DNA of 64,000 nt from Planomonospora parontospora (GTDB lineage: Bacteria; Actinomycetota; Actinomycetes; Streptosporangiales; Streptosporangiaceae), in contig BMQD01000018.1 of NCBI GenBank assembly GCA_014647935.1, forward strand, positions 1-64,000. The letters run 5' to 3'. The position numbers and the translations under genes are program-made. Position 1 is the first letter of the stretch. Each line of letters opens with the position of its first letter. Under the pieces are notes generated by a model. It was given only the letters and a program-made list of their open reading frames with translations. It was not told the origin of the DNA and searched no databases. This document shows positions 19,375-30,474 of the stretch, one piece after another.

Positions 19375-20550
19375 ATGACCGGCCGGCTCGACCGATGGGA
19401 ACGGCTGCTGGAGCGCCAGATGGCGGCCACGCCGTACGTCCTGCTGGTGATCTCCGCGGTGCTCTCCCTGGCCACCGGCGGCAGCCCGTGGATCACGTCC
19501 GGCCTGGCCGCGCTCGCGGCCGCCTGGATGTGGCTGGTGCCGCGGGGCGCGGCCGGCGGTGCGGTCTACGTGGCGGGGCTGGTGGTCCTGATCGGCGCGC
19601 TCTGCACGCAGGGCGTGTGGTTCGCGAGCTTCTTCGGCTTCACCGGCTATCTCCACTCCTGGCAGTACCTGAAGGGGAACCAGAGGTTCGCGGGGGTGAC
19701 CGCCACGGCGGCGATCAGTGTCACGGCCTACGGCGGCGGCCTTCCCGAGCCCACCCCGTCAGCGATCTTCACCTACCTGTTCTTCACCGCCGCCATCGTC
19801 GTGGGGGTGAGCCTGTTCAGCTTCGTCGGGGAGGTCACCGCCGAACGGAGCACCGAGCGCAAGCGCATGGTGGCGCGGCTCGAGGAGACCATGCGGGAGA
19901 ACGCCGGCCTCCAGGCCCAGCTGCTGGTCCAGGCCCGCGAGGCGGGCGTGCTCGACGAGCGGCAGCGCATGGCGGCCGAGATCCACGACACCCTCGCCCA
20001 GGGGCTGACCGGCATCATCACCCAGCTCCAGGCGGCCAGGCAGGCCGAGGACTGGCGGGGCCACGTGGACAACGCGGTACGGCTGGCCCGGGAGAGCCTC
20101 GCCGAGGCCCGGCGCTCGGTGCACGCGGTGGGCCCCGGCCAGCTGGAGGCGGCGCCGCTGCCCGAGGCGCTGGAGGGCGTCGTGGCCCGGTGGGGCGAGC
20201 TCAACAAGGTTCGTGCGGATTTCACCGTCACCGGTACGGTTCGTCCCATGCATCCGGAGGTCGAGGAGACGTTGCTGCGCACGGCGCAGGAGGCCCTGGC
20301 CAACGCGGCCAAGCACGCCGGCGCGTCCCGGGTCGGGCTGACCCTGTCGTACATGGAGGACGTGGTCACCCTGGACGTGCGTGACGACGGCGCCGGGTTC
20401 GACCCGGAACGCGTCCGCGACGGCGGGGGGTTCGGCCTGACCGCGATGCGCAAGCGGGTGAGCCGGCTGGCCGGCACGCTGGAGGTCGAGTCAGAGCCCG
20501 GCACGGGCACCGCGATCTCCGCGAGCGTCCCGGCGGTGGTCCGTGGCTGA
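19375..20550 (+). CDS. sensor histidine kinase of the ABC operon
   Basis: Membrane kinase of 391 residues. The N-terminal sensor has about six hydrophobic segments (residues 18-150), then a coiled linker and HisKA_3 with ERQRMAAEIHDTLAQGLTG, EALANAAKHAGA as N-box and DVRDDGAGF and GGFGLTAMRKRV in the ATPase domain. It overlaps the response regulator by 8 bp. The arrangement ABC-ATPase, permease, kinase, regulator resembles DesK/DesR-like and drug-responsive export modules, where the transporter is the regulated output and may also take part in sensing. Confidence 0.92.
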   Translation: MTGRLDRWERLLERQMAATPYVLLVISAVLSLATGGSPWITSGLAALAAAWMWLVPRGAAGGAVYVAGLVVLIGALCTQGVWFASFFGFTGYLHSWQYLKGNQRFAGVTATAAISVTAYGGGLPEPTPSAIFTYLFFTAAIVVGVSLFSFVGEVTAERSTERKRMVARLEETMRENAGLQAQLLVQAREAGVLDERQRMAAEIHDTLAQGLTGIITQLQAARQAEDWRGHVDNAVRLARESLAEARRSVHAVGPGQLEAAPLPEALEGVVARWGELNKVRADFTVTGTVRPMHPEVEETLLRTAQEALANAAKHAGASRVGLTLSYMEDVVTLDVRDDGAGFDPERVRDGGGFGLTAMRKRVSRLAGTLEVESEPGTGTAISASVPAVVRG

Positions 20551-21193
20551 GCCCTCCACGACCCCCATCCGGCTGCTGATCGCCGACGACCACCCCATCG
20601 TCCGCGACGGCATCCGCGGCATGTTCGCCGGCGACCCGGACTTCGAGGTGCTCGGCGAGGCCGCGGACGGCGCCCGGGCCGTCGAGCTCGCGCGGGCGCT
20701 GAGCCCCGACGTGATCCTCATGGACCTGCGCATGCCGGGGACGGACGGCGTCGCGGCCATCAAGGAGCTCGCCCGGCTGGGCAGCGCGGCCCGCGTCCTG
20801 GTGCTGACCACCTACGACACCGACCGGGACGTCCTGCCCGCCATCGAGGCCGGGGCCACCGGCTACCTCCTCAAGGACACCGGCCGCGACGAACTCGTCC
20901 GCGCCGTGCGCACGGCGGCGCGGGGCGAGGCCGTACTCTCCCCGTCGGTCGCCACCCGCCTCCTCGGCCAGGTCCGCACCCCCGCCGACCCGCTGAGCAC
21001 CCGGGAGCTGGAGGTCCTCCGCCTCATCGCCGAGGGCGGCACCAACCGGGAGATCGCCGCACGCCTGTTCATCAGCGAGGCCACGGTCAAGAGCCACGTG
21101 CTGCACATCTACACCAAGCTCGGCGTCAACGACCGCGCGGCCGCCGTCGCCGCCGCCTTCCGGCGCGGCCTGCTCACGACGGACGGCGCCTGA
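20543..21193 (+). CDS. NarL/LuxR-family response regulator
   Basis: Response regulator of 216 residues. GTG 20543 overlaps the kinase stop. Receiver IRLLIADDHPIVRDG, phospho-acceptor D61 in VILMDLRMPG, switch residues LVLTTYDTD and Lys in GYLLKDTG; LuxR HTH LSTRELEVLRLIAEGGTNREIAARLF. It probably regulates the upstream ABC genes, perhaps through the spacer palindrome at 17673. Its last codons and stop lie in the arm of a long hairpin shared with the convergent UvrA-like gene. Confidence 0.92.
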   Translation: MAEPSTTPIRLLIADDHPIVRDGIRGMFAGDPDFEVLGEAADGARAVELARALSPDVILMDLRMPGTDGVAAIKELARLGSAARVLVLTTYDTDRDVLPAIEAGATGYLLKDTGRDELVRAVRTAARGEAVLSPSVATRLLGQVRTPADPLSTRELEVLRLIAEGGTNREIAARLFISEATVKSHVLHIYTKLGVNDRAAAVAAAFRRGLLTTDGA

Positions 21194-21216
21194 CCGCGGC
21201 CGGGGACCGGCCGCGG

Positions 21217-21225
<9 letters not shown>
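21185..21225. terminator. perfect 19-bp hairpin overlapping both stop codons
   Basis: Arms 21185-21203 and 21207-21225 are perfectly complementary, with a 3-nt loop GGA. The left arm contains the stop of the response regulator (21191-21193), the right arm that of the UvrA-like gene (21217-21219). Bidirectional terminator. Confidence 0.8.
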
Positions 21226-23607
<2,382 letters not shown>

Positions 23608-23886
23608 CGGGTCTCCATCCGTCGGGCGGGGCCGCATCCGCGCTCTCCGCCGGTGCCGCCCCCGCAGGTCGTGGCGGCGGTCTCCAGGCTAGACGCGGCC
23701 CGGAGAGCGGCGCTTCTCGATTCCTGACCGGTCCGGTCGCCTGCCCGGCCGCGTCCGGCGGGATCTCCGACGCCGCGTGCGCCGTCCGGCGGGCCTGACC
23801 GCGGACGGCGCCGGCCGCCGGGCCGCGGACGCCGGAACGGCCCCGCCGCCCGGCCTCCGCCCGCCGGGAGCCGGTGCCGCCCGCGG

Positions 23887-24594
23887 TCAGGCCCTGAGAT
23901 AGGCGAGGACGGCGAGGACCCGGCGGTGATGGGCGTCGTCCGGCGGCAGGCCGAGCTTGGCGAAGACGTTGCCGATGTGCTTCTCCACCGTGCTGGCGGA
24001 GACCACCAGCCGCTCGGCGATGGCCGCGTTGGAGCGGCCCTCGGCCATCAGCGCCAGGAGCTGCCGTTCGCGCGGGGTCAGGGCCTCCAGTACGGCGTCC
24101 CGGCGCTGCCCCGCCAGCAACTGCGCGACGACCTGCGGATCGAGCACCGTCGCGCCCCGGGCGACCCGGTCCAGGGCGTCCAGGAACTCCTCGACCCTGG
24201 CGACCCGGTTCTTCAACAGGTACCCGACCGCACCCGCGCCGTCCGCGAGCAGATCTCCGGCGTAGGACGCCTCCACGTACTGGCTGAGCACCAGTACGGG
24301 GGCGCCGGGCAACCGTGAGCGGGCCGTGATCGCCGCGCGCAGGCCCTCGTCCGTGTAGGTCGGCGGCATCCGCACGTCGACGATCGACACGTCCGGGCGA
24401 TGTCCGAGCACCGCCTCGACCAGGGCCGGGCCGTCCCCGACCACGGCCACCACCTGGTGACCGTCCTCGGCGAGCAGGCGGACCAGGCCCTCGCGCAGCA
24501 GTACCGCGTCGTCGGCCAGGACGATCCGCAGCGGGCCGCGGGCCGCGCGGTCCGGCGGCGGTCCGGGCGCCGCTCCGGGCGGGTTCAGCAGCAC
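23887..24594 (-). CDS. NarL/LuxR-family response regulator
   Basis: Response regulator of 235 residues. GTG 24594 overlaps the kinase by 10 bp. Receiver LRIVLADDAVLLREG, phospho-acceptor D73 in [16 protein letters not shown], Lys in GYLLKNRV; LuxR HTH LTPRERQLLALMAEGRSNAAIAERL. It belongs to the same MPPTxTDEG subfamily as the regulators at 28672 and 51120, which suggests paralogy. It has about 20 extra N-terminal residues; a later start is possible. Confidence 0.88.
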   Translation of the reverse strand: MLLNPPGAAPGPPPDRAARGPLRIVLADDAVLLREGLVRLLAEDGHQVVAVVGDGPALVEAVLGHRPDVSIVDVRMPPTYTDEGLRAAITARSRLPGAPVLVLSQYVEASYAGDLLADGAGAVGYLLKNRVARVEEFLDALDRVARGATVLDPQVVAQLLAGQRRDAVLEALTPRERQLLALMAEGRSNAAIAERLVVSASTVEKHIGNVFAKLGLPPDDAHHRRVLAVLAYLRA

Positions 24595-25922
24595 GGCAGC
24601 TCCGCGGTGACCGTCGTCGGGCCGCCGGGGGGACTGGTGACCCGCAGGCGGCCGCCGACCGCGTGCAGCCGGTCCTCCAACCCCCGCAACCCGTGCCCCT
24701 TGTCCGGCGCGGCGCCGCCCACCCCGTCGTCCGCCGCCCAGACCCGCAGGGTCCCCCCGCCGTGGCGCAGTCCGATCGTGCACCGGCCGGCGCGGCTGTG
24801 CTTGGCCACGTTGGTCAGGGCCTCGGCGACCACGAAGTACGCGGCCGTCTCGACGGCGGCGTCCAGCCGGCGGTCCAGGGGGTCGGCATCGAGCTCGGCG
24901 GGCACGGTCGAGCGCGCGGCGAGGGCGGTGAGCGCCACGCGCAGGCCGCGGTCGACGAGGATCGGCGGGGCGATGCCGCGCGACAGGGCCCGCAGCTCCT
25001 CCAGTGCCTCCTCGGTCTGGACGATCGCGTCGGCGAGCGCCGCGCGGACGACCTCCGGCCTGCTGTCGAAGTGGTGCTGGGCGCGGCCCAGTTCCATCGC
25101 CAGGCGGACCAGCCGCTGCTGGGGGCCGTCGTGGATGTCGCGTTCGAGCCGGCGCAGCGCGGCGGCCTCGGCCGTCACCGCGGCGACGGTCTGCGCGCGG
25201 GCGGTGTCCCGCTCCTGCTCCAGTCCGCTGATCCTGCGGTGCAACGCGGACGCGTCGGACAGCAGCGTCCGCCCCAGCCCGGCCTGGACGGCGACACACG
25301 CCCGGGTCACCAGCGGCAGGGTGAGCAGCAGCAGCAGGCCGGTCGCGGTCCCGAAGGCGAGCCGCTCGGCCGGCGACGTCAGTCCCAGGCTCAAGGCGAT
25401 GTGGGACCGGTCGTCGCCCACGGTCAGGGTCATGGGCCGCATCCGGCCGGCGGACGAGTAGAGGCCGCGCAGGGCGGACGTGCTCCCGCCGAGGCCGGCG
25501 AACCACCACAGCACCGTCACCGCCGAGGTGGCCAGAGCGACGGGGAGCACCACCACCGCGTGCACCACGCCCAGCCACAGCCCCGGGTCGGACGTGGCGG
25601 CCGCCGCCTCGGGGCCCCGCCACCGGTCCGCCCCCTCCGCTCCGGCGGAGGGCCGCACCCTGGCGATCCGCCACCGCTCCACGCCGGCGGCCCACCGCAC
25701 CGGCGCCAGCGCGCCGGCCGCCACCGGAGACCCGCCCGGCAGCAGTGAACCGGCCGCTCCGGCGCACAGACCGGTGAGCACCAGCAGCAGGCCGGCCGCG
25801 GCGGTCACCGGCGCGGTGAGCAGGTAGAGCGACTCCACGATCGTGCGGCGCCCCACGCGGAGGACGAACCTGACGCCCGGCCGCGACCGGCGCGGGACCG
25901 CGGCGGGGAGCGATCCGATCAT
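24585..25922 (-). CDS. sensor histidine kinase with long membrane sensor domain
   Basis: Kinase of 445 residues. The first about 215 residues form a membrane sensor with hydrophobic stretches near 33-60, 65-85, 115-150 and 185-210, separated by Pro/Ala/Gly-rich loops; it resembles the putative sensor domain common in actinobacterial HisKA_3 kinases. Phospho-acceptor LRRLERDIHDGPQQRLV, N-box EALTNVAKHSRAG, G-box AADDGVGGA and GHGLRGLEDRL, ending PGGPTTVTAELPCC. It is encoded upstream of and overlapping its regulator. Confidence 0.9.
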   Translation of the reverse strand: MIGSLPAAVPRRSRPGVRFVLRVGRRTIVESLYLLTAPVTAAAGLLLVLTGLCAGAAGSLLPGGSPVAAGALAPVRWAAGVERWRIARVRPSAGAEGADRWRGPEAAAATSDPGLWLGVVHAVVVLPVALATSAVTVLWWFAGLGGSTSALRGLYSSAGRMRPMTLTVGDDRSHIALSLGLTSPAERLAFGTATGLLLLLTLPLVTRACVAVQAGLGRTLLSDASALHRRISGLEQERDTARAQTVAAVTAEAAALRRLERDIHDGPQQRLVRLAMELGRAQHHFDSRPEVVRAALADAIVQTEEALEELRALSRGIAPPILVDRGLRVALTALAARSTVPAELDADPLDRRLDAAVETAAYFVVAEALTNVAKHSRAGRCTIGLRHGGGTLRVWAADDGVGGAAPDKGHGLRGLEDRLHAVGGRLRVTSPPGGPTTVTAELPCC

Positions 25923-26118
25923 GGACTCAGCCTAGTCCTCCGCCTGTCCCGGCCCCGCCCCGTCCGCCGGGAGGTGGGGCAGACCCCACCTCCGGATGTC
26001 CGGCCCGCTCCGGTGACCGGGTGGCCGCCGGTGCGGAATGGTGATCGGAACGGCGACGGCGCCACCGCCCACCAGCGGATACGCCGTCCGCGTCCCCGAT
26101 CGAACCGGAGGAGTCCCC

Positions 26119-27024
26119 TTGCCCGGTCCCACCGTGCCGCCGCGATCCGCAGGTGTCCCCCTGCCCGGTCCCACCGTGCCGCCGCGATCCGCAGGTGTCC
26201 CCGGCAGCGTGATCACCGCGCTCGCGGTTCTCGCCGCCGCCCTCGCCGCCGCCTTCGTCGTCGCCCCGCGCACACTGGCGGCGGCCGGGCCGGGCGACGG
26301 CTTCGCCGACCAGCGCGCCCTCGCCGGAGCCTTCCACGAGAGGTTCACCGAGTACTGGGGTTCGGGCGGCAGGAACCTCCCTCCCGGCTTGGCGGGGATC
26401 GTCGATCACTGGTTCCGCTACCACGTGGCCAAGGCCGTGATCGCCGCGATCCTGCTGACCGTGCTCGCCGCACTCGGCGTCCTTCTCTGGAAGGCGTTCC
26501 TGAGGGCCGGCGGCACCGGGGCGGGAAGGAGCACGGCTCTCGCGTCCGCCGGCATCCTCGTCACGGTGCTCGCGCTGGGCTCGACGGCGGCGGTGATGGC
26601 CAACATCCAGGGCGCGGTGGCACCCTTCTCCTCGCTGCTGCCGATGCTGACGACCGGCGAACCCGGTGGAGCGCTCGCGGACACGCTCGACCAGGTCAGG
26701 CGGGGGCTGGCCGGCCACCTGAGCACGGGCGGCCCGACCCCTCCCGCCCTCGAGGTGATGATCGACGACTTCGCCCGGTACCACGTGGCGCTGGCCGGGG
26801 TCGCCGCGGTCGTGGCGGTCGCCCTCGTCGGCATGAGCGCGGCGTCGTGGAGGGGGTTCGCCGTAACGGGGCCGTCCGGCGGGCGGACGAGGCGCGTGCT
26901 GGGGTCGTTCGGCGTGCTCTCGGCGTCGGCGGCGCTGCTCGTGATCGTCATCGGGGCGGCGAACACCGCCACCGCGGCGGACCCGGCGCCGGCGCTCCTG
27001 GCCTTTTTCGAGGGCGGATGGTGA
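26119..27024 (+). CDS. unrecognised four-helix membrane protein with internal repeat
   Basis: I do not recognise the family. TTG 26119 is preferred because a full GGAGGAG (26107-26113) lies 5 bp before it; the frame is open from 26038 but without a ribosome site. The 301-residue product has a Pro-rich N-terminus formed by a duplicated 14-residue unit, then four membrane helices. The halves resemble each other: DHWFRYHVAKAVIAAILLTVLAAL and DDFARYHVALAGVAAVVAVAL each precede a helix, after loops that begin FADQRALAGAF and GALADTLDQV. An internal duplication is inferred. Confidence 0.65.
   Translation: MPGPTVPPRSAGVPLPGPTVPPRSAGVPGSVITALAVLAAALAAAFVVAPRTLAAAGPGDGFADQRALAGAFHERFTEYWGSGGRNLPPGLAGIVDHWFRYHVAKAVIAAILLTVLAALGVLLWKAFLRAGGTGAGRSTALASAGILVTVLALGSTAAVMANIQGAVAPFSSLLPMLTTGEPGGALADTLDQVRRGLAGHLSTGGPTPPALEVMIDDFARYHVALAGVAAVVAVALVGMSAASWRGFAVTGPSGGRTRRVLGSFGVLSASAALLVIVIGAANTATAADPAPALLAFFEGGW
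26121..26204. repeat. 42-bp tandem duplication in N-terminal coding region
   Basis: GCCCGGTCCCACCGTGCCGC starts at 26121 and again at 26163. The copies are nearly identical over 40 bp and encode a repeated PGPTVPPRSAGVP segment. Confidence 0.9.
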
Positions 27025-27160
27025 CGCACCCTGCGGGCGGCCGGCCGGCTCATTCACCCGCCCTCCCCGGCGCCAGGGTCCGTCCTGCCCTCCCCGGCGC
27101 CCGGATCCGGCGGCGCGCCCGGCGGCGGGTCCGCCGGGCACGGGCGGGCACGGGCGGGCC

Positions 27161-27613
27161 TCAGGCCACCGCCTGCTTCACCAGCGCGGCGATGCGAGCC
27201 TCCACCTCGGCCGTCACCTCGGTCAGGGCGAAAGCGGTCGGCCACATCGTGCCCTCGTCCAGCCTCGCCGGGTCGTTGAACCCGAGCGTCGCGTAGCGCG
27301 CCTTGAACTTCTCCGCGCTCTGGAAGAAGCAGACGATCTTGCCGTCCAGCGCGTAGGCGGGCATGCCGTACCAGAGCTTCGGTGCGAGGACCGGGGCTTC
27401 GGCCTTGACGACCGCGTGGACGCGCTCGGCCATGACCCGGTCCGAGTCCTGCATCTCGGCGATCTTCGCGAGCACGTCCCGCTCCGCCTCCGCCGCCTTG
27501 TCCGCCCGCGAGGCGCGCCGCGCCGCCTTCTTCAGCTCCTGGGAGTGCTCCTTCATCGCGGCCCGCTCCTCGGCCGTGAACCCCTCGTACGTGCTGCTTC
27601 CGGTGCCGCTCAT
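27161..27613 (-). CDS. DUF1801-family protein
   Basis: Small cytoplasmic protein of 150 residues. GGAGGAGAACACG precedes ATG 27613. The N-terminal half is charged and helical ([36 protein letters not shown]). The C-terminal half has the DUF1801 pattern: [49 protein letters not shown]. Some relatives are annotated as iron chaperone-like, others only as conserved hypothetical; no activity can be assigned. Monocistronic, converging on the membrane gene that ends at 27024. Confidence 0.85.
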   Translation of the reverse strand: MSGTGSSTYEGFTAEERAAMKEHSQELKKAARRASRADKAAEAERDVLAKIAEMQDSDRVMAERVHAVVKAEAPVLAPKLWYGMPAYALDGKIVCFFQSAEKFKARYATLGFNDPARLDEGTMWPTAFALTEVTAEVEARIAALVKQAVA

Positions 27614-27796
27614 CGTGTTCTCCTCCGTCGTCTCCGTTATGGGACAAGGATGCCCGCCCGGGTTGATACATCCGCTATGCGATGACGATGCGAGGGCACC
27701 GGGGGGAGGCCGGGAGCCCGGCCGCGGGCATCGGCCCGCCCGCACCTGTGGTTTTCCGCAGCCCGGGACGGCCACGCGCCTCATTCCGGGACCACC

Positions 27797-28438
27797 ATGA
27801 CCGTTCATAGCCTTCGGGGCATGACGGACTGGCTGATCGAACTGATGGAGATCCTCGGCGCGCCGGGTGCGGGTCTGGCGATCGCGCTGGAGAACCTCTT
27901 CCCGCCCCTGCCCAGCGAGGTGATCCTGCCGCTGGCGGGCTTCACCTCGGCCGAGGGCGGGATGAACCTGCCGAGCGTGCTGGCCTGGACCACGGCGGGC
28001 TCGGTCGTGGGCGCGCTGGCGCTGTACTGGGTGGGGGCCCTGCTCGGCCGCGAGCGCACGCTGGCCCTGGCCGCCCGGATCCCGCTGCTGAAGGTCTCCG
28101 ACATCACCAGGACCGAGGCGTGGTTCCTCAAGCACGGCCGCAAGACCGTCTTCTTCGGGCGCATGATCCCCATCTTCCGCAGCCTCATCTCGGTCCCGGC
28201 CGGGGTGGAGCGCATGCCGCTGGGCGTCTTCACGCTGCTGACCACGGCCGGCAGCCTCGTCTGGAACACGGTCTTCGTGCTGGCGGGCTACGTCCTGGCC
28301 GAGAACTGGTCCGTGGTCGAGGCCTACGTCGGGATGGGCACCAACACGGTGATCGGCCTGGTGCTGCTGGCCGTGGTCGTCTTCGTCGGCACCCGGTTGG
28401 CGGAACGGCACAAGGGACGGCATGCACTCCGCGGCTAG
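27797..28438 (+). CDS. DedA-family membrane protein
   Basis: DedA/SNARE-associated membrane protein of 213 residues (205 if ATG 27821 is used). Typical features: [18 protein letters not shown] re-entrant motif, [41 protein letters not shown] and a C-terminal helix pair. DedA proteins act in membrane homeostasis and are linked to phospholipid carrier flipping. The fragment of a kinase gene and a response regulator follow on the same strand but are probably unrelated. Confidence 0.9.
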   Translation: MTVHSLRGMTDWLIELMEILGAPGAGLAIALENLFPPLPSEVILPLAGFTSAEGGMNLPSVLAWTTAGSVVGALALYWVGALLGRERTLALAARIPLLKVSDITRTEAWFLKHGRKTVFFGRMIPIFRSLISVPAGVERMPLGVFTLLTTAGSLVWNTVFVLAGYVLAENWSVVEAYVGMGTNTVIGLVLLAVVVFVGTRLAERHKGRHALRG

Positions 28439-28459
28439 GGGCCGCACCCGCCGGGGGCG

Positions 28460-28681
28460 GTGACCATGCTCGGCCCCGTCGCCCCGGGACTCGGCGCGGT
28501 CCGCCGAGATGGCACCATGGTCGTCGTGCGAGCACAGGACGACGGCGTGGGCGGGACGGACCCGGCGGGCGGCGGCCTGCCCGGGCCGGCGCGGCGGCCG
28601 GCCGCGCCGGACGGCCGTTCCACCGTGACCGGCCCGGTCGGCGGGCCCGTCCCGATCATTGCGGAGCCGTCGTGCGGGTGA
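28460..28681 (+). pseudogene. C-terminal remnant of a sensor histidine kinase
   Basis: The 73-residue frame reads [20 protein letters not shown] and then [23 protein letters not shown]. This mirrors the end of HisKA_3 kinases of this window (AADDGVGG, GLRGLEDRL, GGRLRVTSPPGGPTTVTAELPC). The phospho-acceptor His and N-box are missing and several G-box positions are substituted. It ends 10 bp inside the start of the response regulator, exactly where a partner kinase should end. Interpreted as a deleted and decayed kinase gene. Confidence 0.65.
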
Positions 28682-29316
28682 TCCTGGCCGAGGACTCCAC
28701 CCTGCTCCGCGAGGGCCTCGTGCGGCTGCTGGAGGAGGAGGGCCACGAGGTGCTCGCCGCCGTCGGCGACGGCCGGGCGCTGGTCGAGGCGGTGGAGGCG
28801 CGGGAGCCCGAGGTGGTCGTCGTGGACGTGCGGATGCCGCCCACGCACACCGACGAGGGCCTGCGCGCCGCCCTGGAGATCAGGCACCGCCGGCCGCGGG
28901 TGAAGGTGCTGGTGCTCTCGCAGTACGTGGAGAAGAAGTACGCCACCGAGCTGATGAGCGGGGACATCGACGGCGTCGGCTACCTGCTCAAGGACCGGGT
29001 GGCGCAGGTCGGCGACTTCCTGGACGCGCTGGAACGGGTGGGCGCAGGGGGCACGGCCTTCGACCCGGAGGTGGTGCGGCAGCTCCTGGCGCGCACCACC
29101 CACGCCGACCCACTGGCCCGGCTGACCGGCCGTGAGCGCGAGGTGCTGGAGCTGATGGCGCAGGGCCTGACCAACGCCTCGATCGCCCAGGCGCTGCACG
29201 TGTCGCAGAGCGCGGTGGAAAAGCACGTCAACGCGCTGTTCGACAAGCTGTCGCTGTCCCACACCACCGGCTACAGCCGCCGGGTCCTGGCCGTCCTGCG
29301 CTACCTCGGCTCCTGA
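28672..29316 (+). CDS. NarL/LuxR response regulator, partner kinase lost
   Basis: Intact 214-residue response regulator. GTG 28672 overlaps the kinase remnant. Receiver [15 protein letters not shown], phospho-acceptor D52 in [15 protein letters not shown], Lys in GYLLKDRV, Lux[29 protein letters not shown]. With its kinase apparently degraded, it may be served by another kinase, such as the one for the similar regulator at 23887, or be unphosphorylated. The reading frame itself shows no sign of decay. Confidence 0.9.
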   Translation: MRVILAEDSTLLREGLVRLLEEEGHEVLAAVGDGRALVEAVEAREPEVVVVDVRMPPTHTDEGLRAALEIRHRRPRVKVLVLSQYVEKKYATELMSGDIDGVGYLLKDRVAQVGDFLDALERVGAGGTAFDPEVVRQLLARTTHADPLARLTGREREVLELMAQGLTNASIAQALHVSQSAVEKHVNALFDKLSLSHTTGYSRRVLAVLRYLGS

Positions 29317-29395
29317 GACCGCACGGCGAGCGCCGCGGAGCCCGGCGGACCGGCGGGCGGATCGGCGAACCCCGCTGCGGCGCCGTCGCGCGGGG

Positions 29396-30301
29396 TCACC
29401 TCACCTCGGCGGGGGTCCGTTCGTCGCCCGGGGACTCCTCGGACCTCTTGTTCCGGGTCAGGTGGACGTAGGCCAGCGCGCCCAGGAACAGGGCGATCGA
29501 CGTCCACTGGTTCAACCGCATCCCGAGGATCTCGTTGGCCGGGTCGACGCGCAGGCCCTCGATCCAGAACCGGCCCGCGGTGTAGCCCGCCACGTACAGG
29601 GCGAAGAGCCGGCCGTGCCGCAGCGCGAAGCGGCCGCCGATCCAGATGAGCGCCAGCGCCAGGCCCAGGTTCCACAGCGACTCGTACAGGAACGTCGGGT
29701 GGTAGGTGGTGACGCCCGGCACGGTCCCCGGGCGGCCCGCCTCGATGACCAGGCCCCAGGGCAGGTCGGTCGGGCCGCCGAACAGCTCCTGGTTGAAGTA
29801 GTTGCACCACCGGCCGACGGCCTGACCGATGGCGACGGCCGGGGCCACGGTGTCGGCGACCGCGCTCACGGAGATGCCCCGGCGGCGGCAGGCGATCCAC
29901 ACGCCCACCCCGCCCAGGGCGATGCCGCCCCAGACGCCCAGACCGCGCCAGCCCGGCCCGGAGTCGCTCCAGACCAGGATCGCGTCGATCGGCCGGTGGG
30001 GGGCGCCGGGCCCGAAGTACAGCTGCCAGTCGGTGATGACGTGGTACAGCCGCGCGCCCACGATGCCGAACGGGAGTCCCCACGTCACCAGGTCCACCAT
30101 GGTTCCCGGGGCCCCGCCCCGGTTCCGCCAGCGGCGCTCGGCGATGACGACGGCCACCACGACACCGAGCATGATGCAGACCGTGTAGCCGCGGACGGGC
30201 AGCGGCCCCAGGTGCCAGACGCCCTCGGAGGGACTGGGGATGCCGGCGAGCGACATGGCGGGTGACACGGCGGGTGACACGGCGGGTGACATGGCGGGCA
30301 A
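29396..30301 (-). CDS. lgt: prolipoprotein diacylglyceryl transferase
   Basis: Lgt moves diacylglycerol from phosphatidylglycerol to the lipobox Cys of prelipoproteins in the membrane. 301 residues (286 if ATG 30256 is used) with about seven helices. Family motifs: GYTVCIMLGVVVAVVIAERR, GIVGARLYHVITDW, GRWCNYFNQELFGGPTDLPWG (the Lgt signature region) and TYHPTFLYESLWNLG. The N-terminus before SLAGIPSPSEG is a four-residue repeat SPAV/SPAM encoded by a 12-bp minisatellite, which makes the start ambiguous. It is not in the trp-lgt context usual in actinobacteria, so it may be a second copy. Confidence 0.93.
   Translation of the reverse strand: MPAMSPAVSPAVSPAMSLAGIPSPSEGVWHLGPLPVRGYTVCIMLGVVVAVVIAERRWRNRGGAPGTMVDLVTWGLPFGIVGARLYHVITDWQLYFGPGAPHRPIDAILVWSDSGPGWRGLGVWGGIALGGVGVWIACRRRGISVSAVADTVAPAVAIGQAVGRWCNYFNQELFGGPTDLPWGLVIEAGRPGTVPGVTTYHPTFLYESLWNLGLALALIWIGGRFALRHGRLFALYVAGYTAGRFWIEGLRVDPANEILGMRLNQWTSIALFLGALAYVHLTRNKRSEESPGDERTPAEVR
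30252..30299. repeat. 12-bp tandem repeat at lgt start
   Basis: Four copies of GACA(T/C)GGCGGGT, period 12. On the minus strand each copy supplies an in-frame ATG or GTG, so repeat number changes the choice of start codon. Confidence 0.9.
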
Positions 30302-30422
30302 TCTAGCTCGGCCCGTCTCGACCGCGCATCCGACCGAAGTTCATACTTCGCCCGCCTCCACCGCCCGGGCGGTCGCCGTCCGGCGGGGCGTTCGGCGGTT
30401 CGGCGATGTGGCGTGATCCGGC

Positions 30423-30453
30423 TTGACCTTGACACGGTGACAAGGCCTTCACT
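30423..30453 (+). promoter_or_regulatory. MerR-type promoter with 19-bp spacer dyad
   Basis: TTGACC (30423-30428) and TTCACT (30448-30453) are separated by 19 bp, the over-long spacer diagnostic of MerR-controlled promoters. The dyad CCTTGACACGGTGACAAGG (30427-30445) has matching CCTTG/CAAGG and CAC/GTG arms and overlaps the -35 end. It lies 21 bp before the HEAT gene start. Confidence 0.85.
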
Positions 30454-30474
30454 GTGCTCGGGGAGGTGGTCCCG

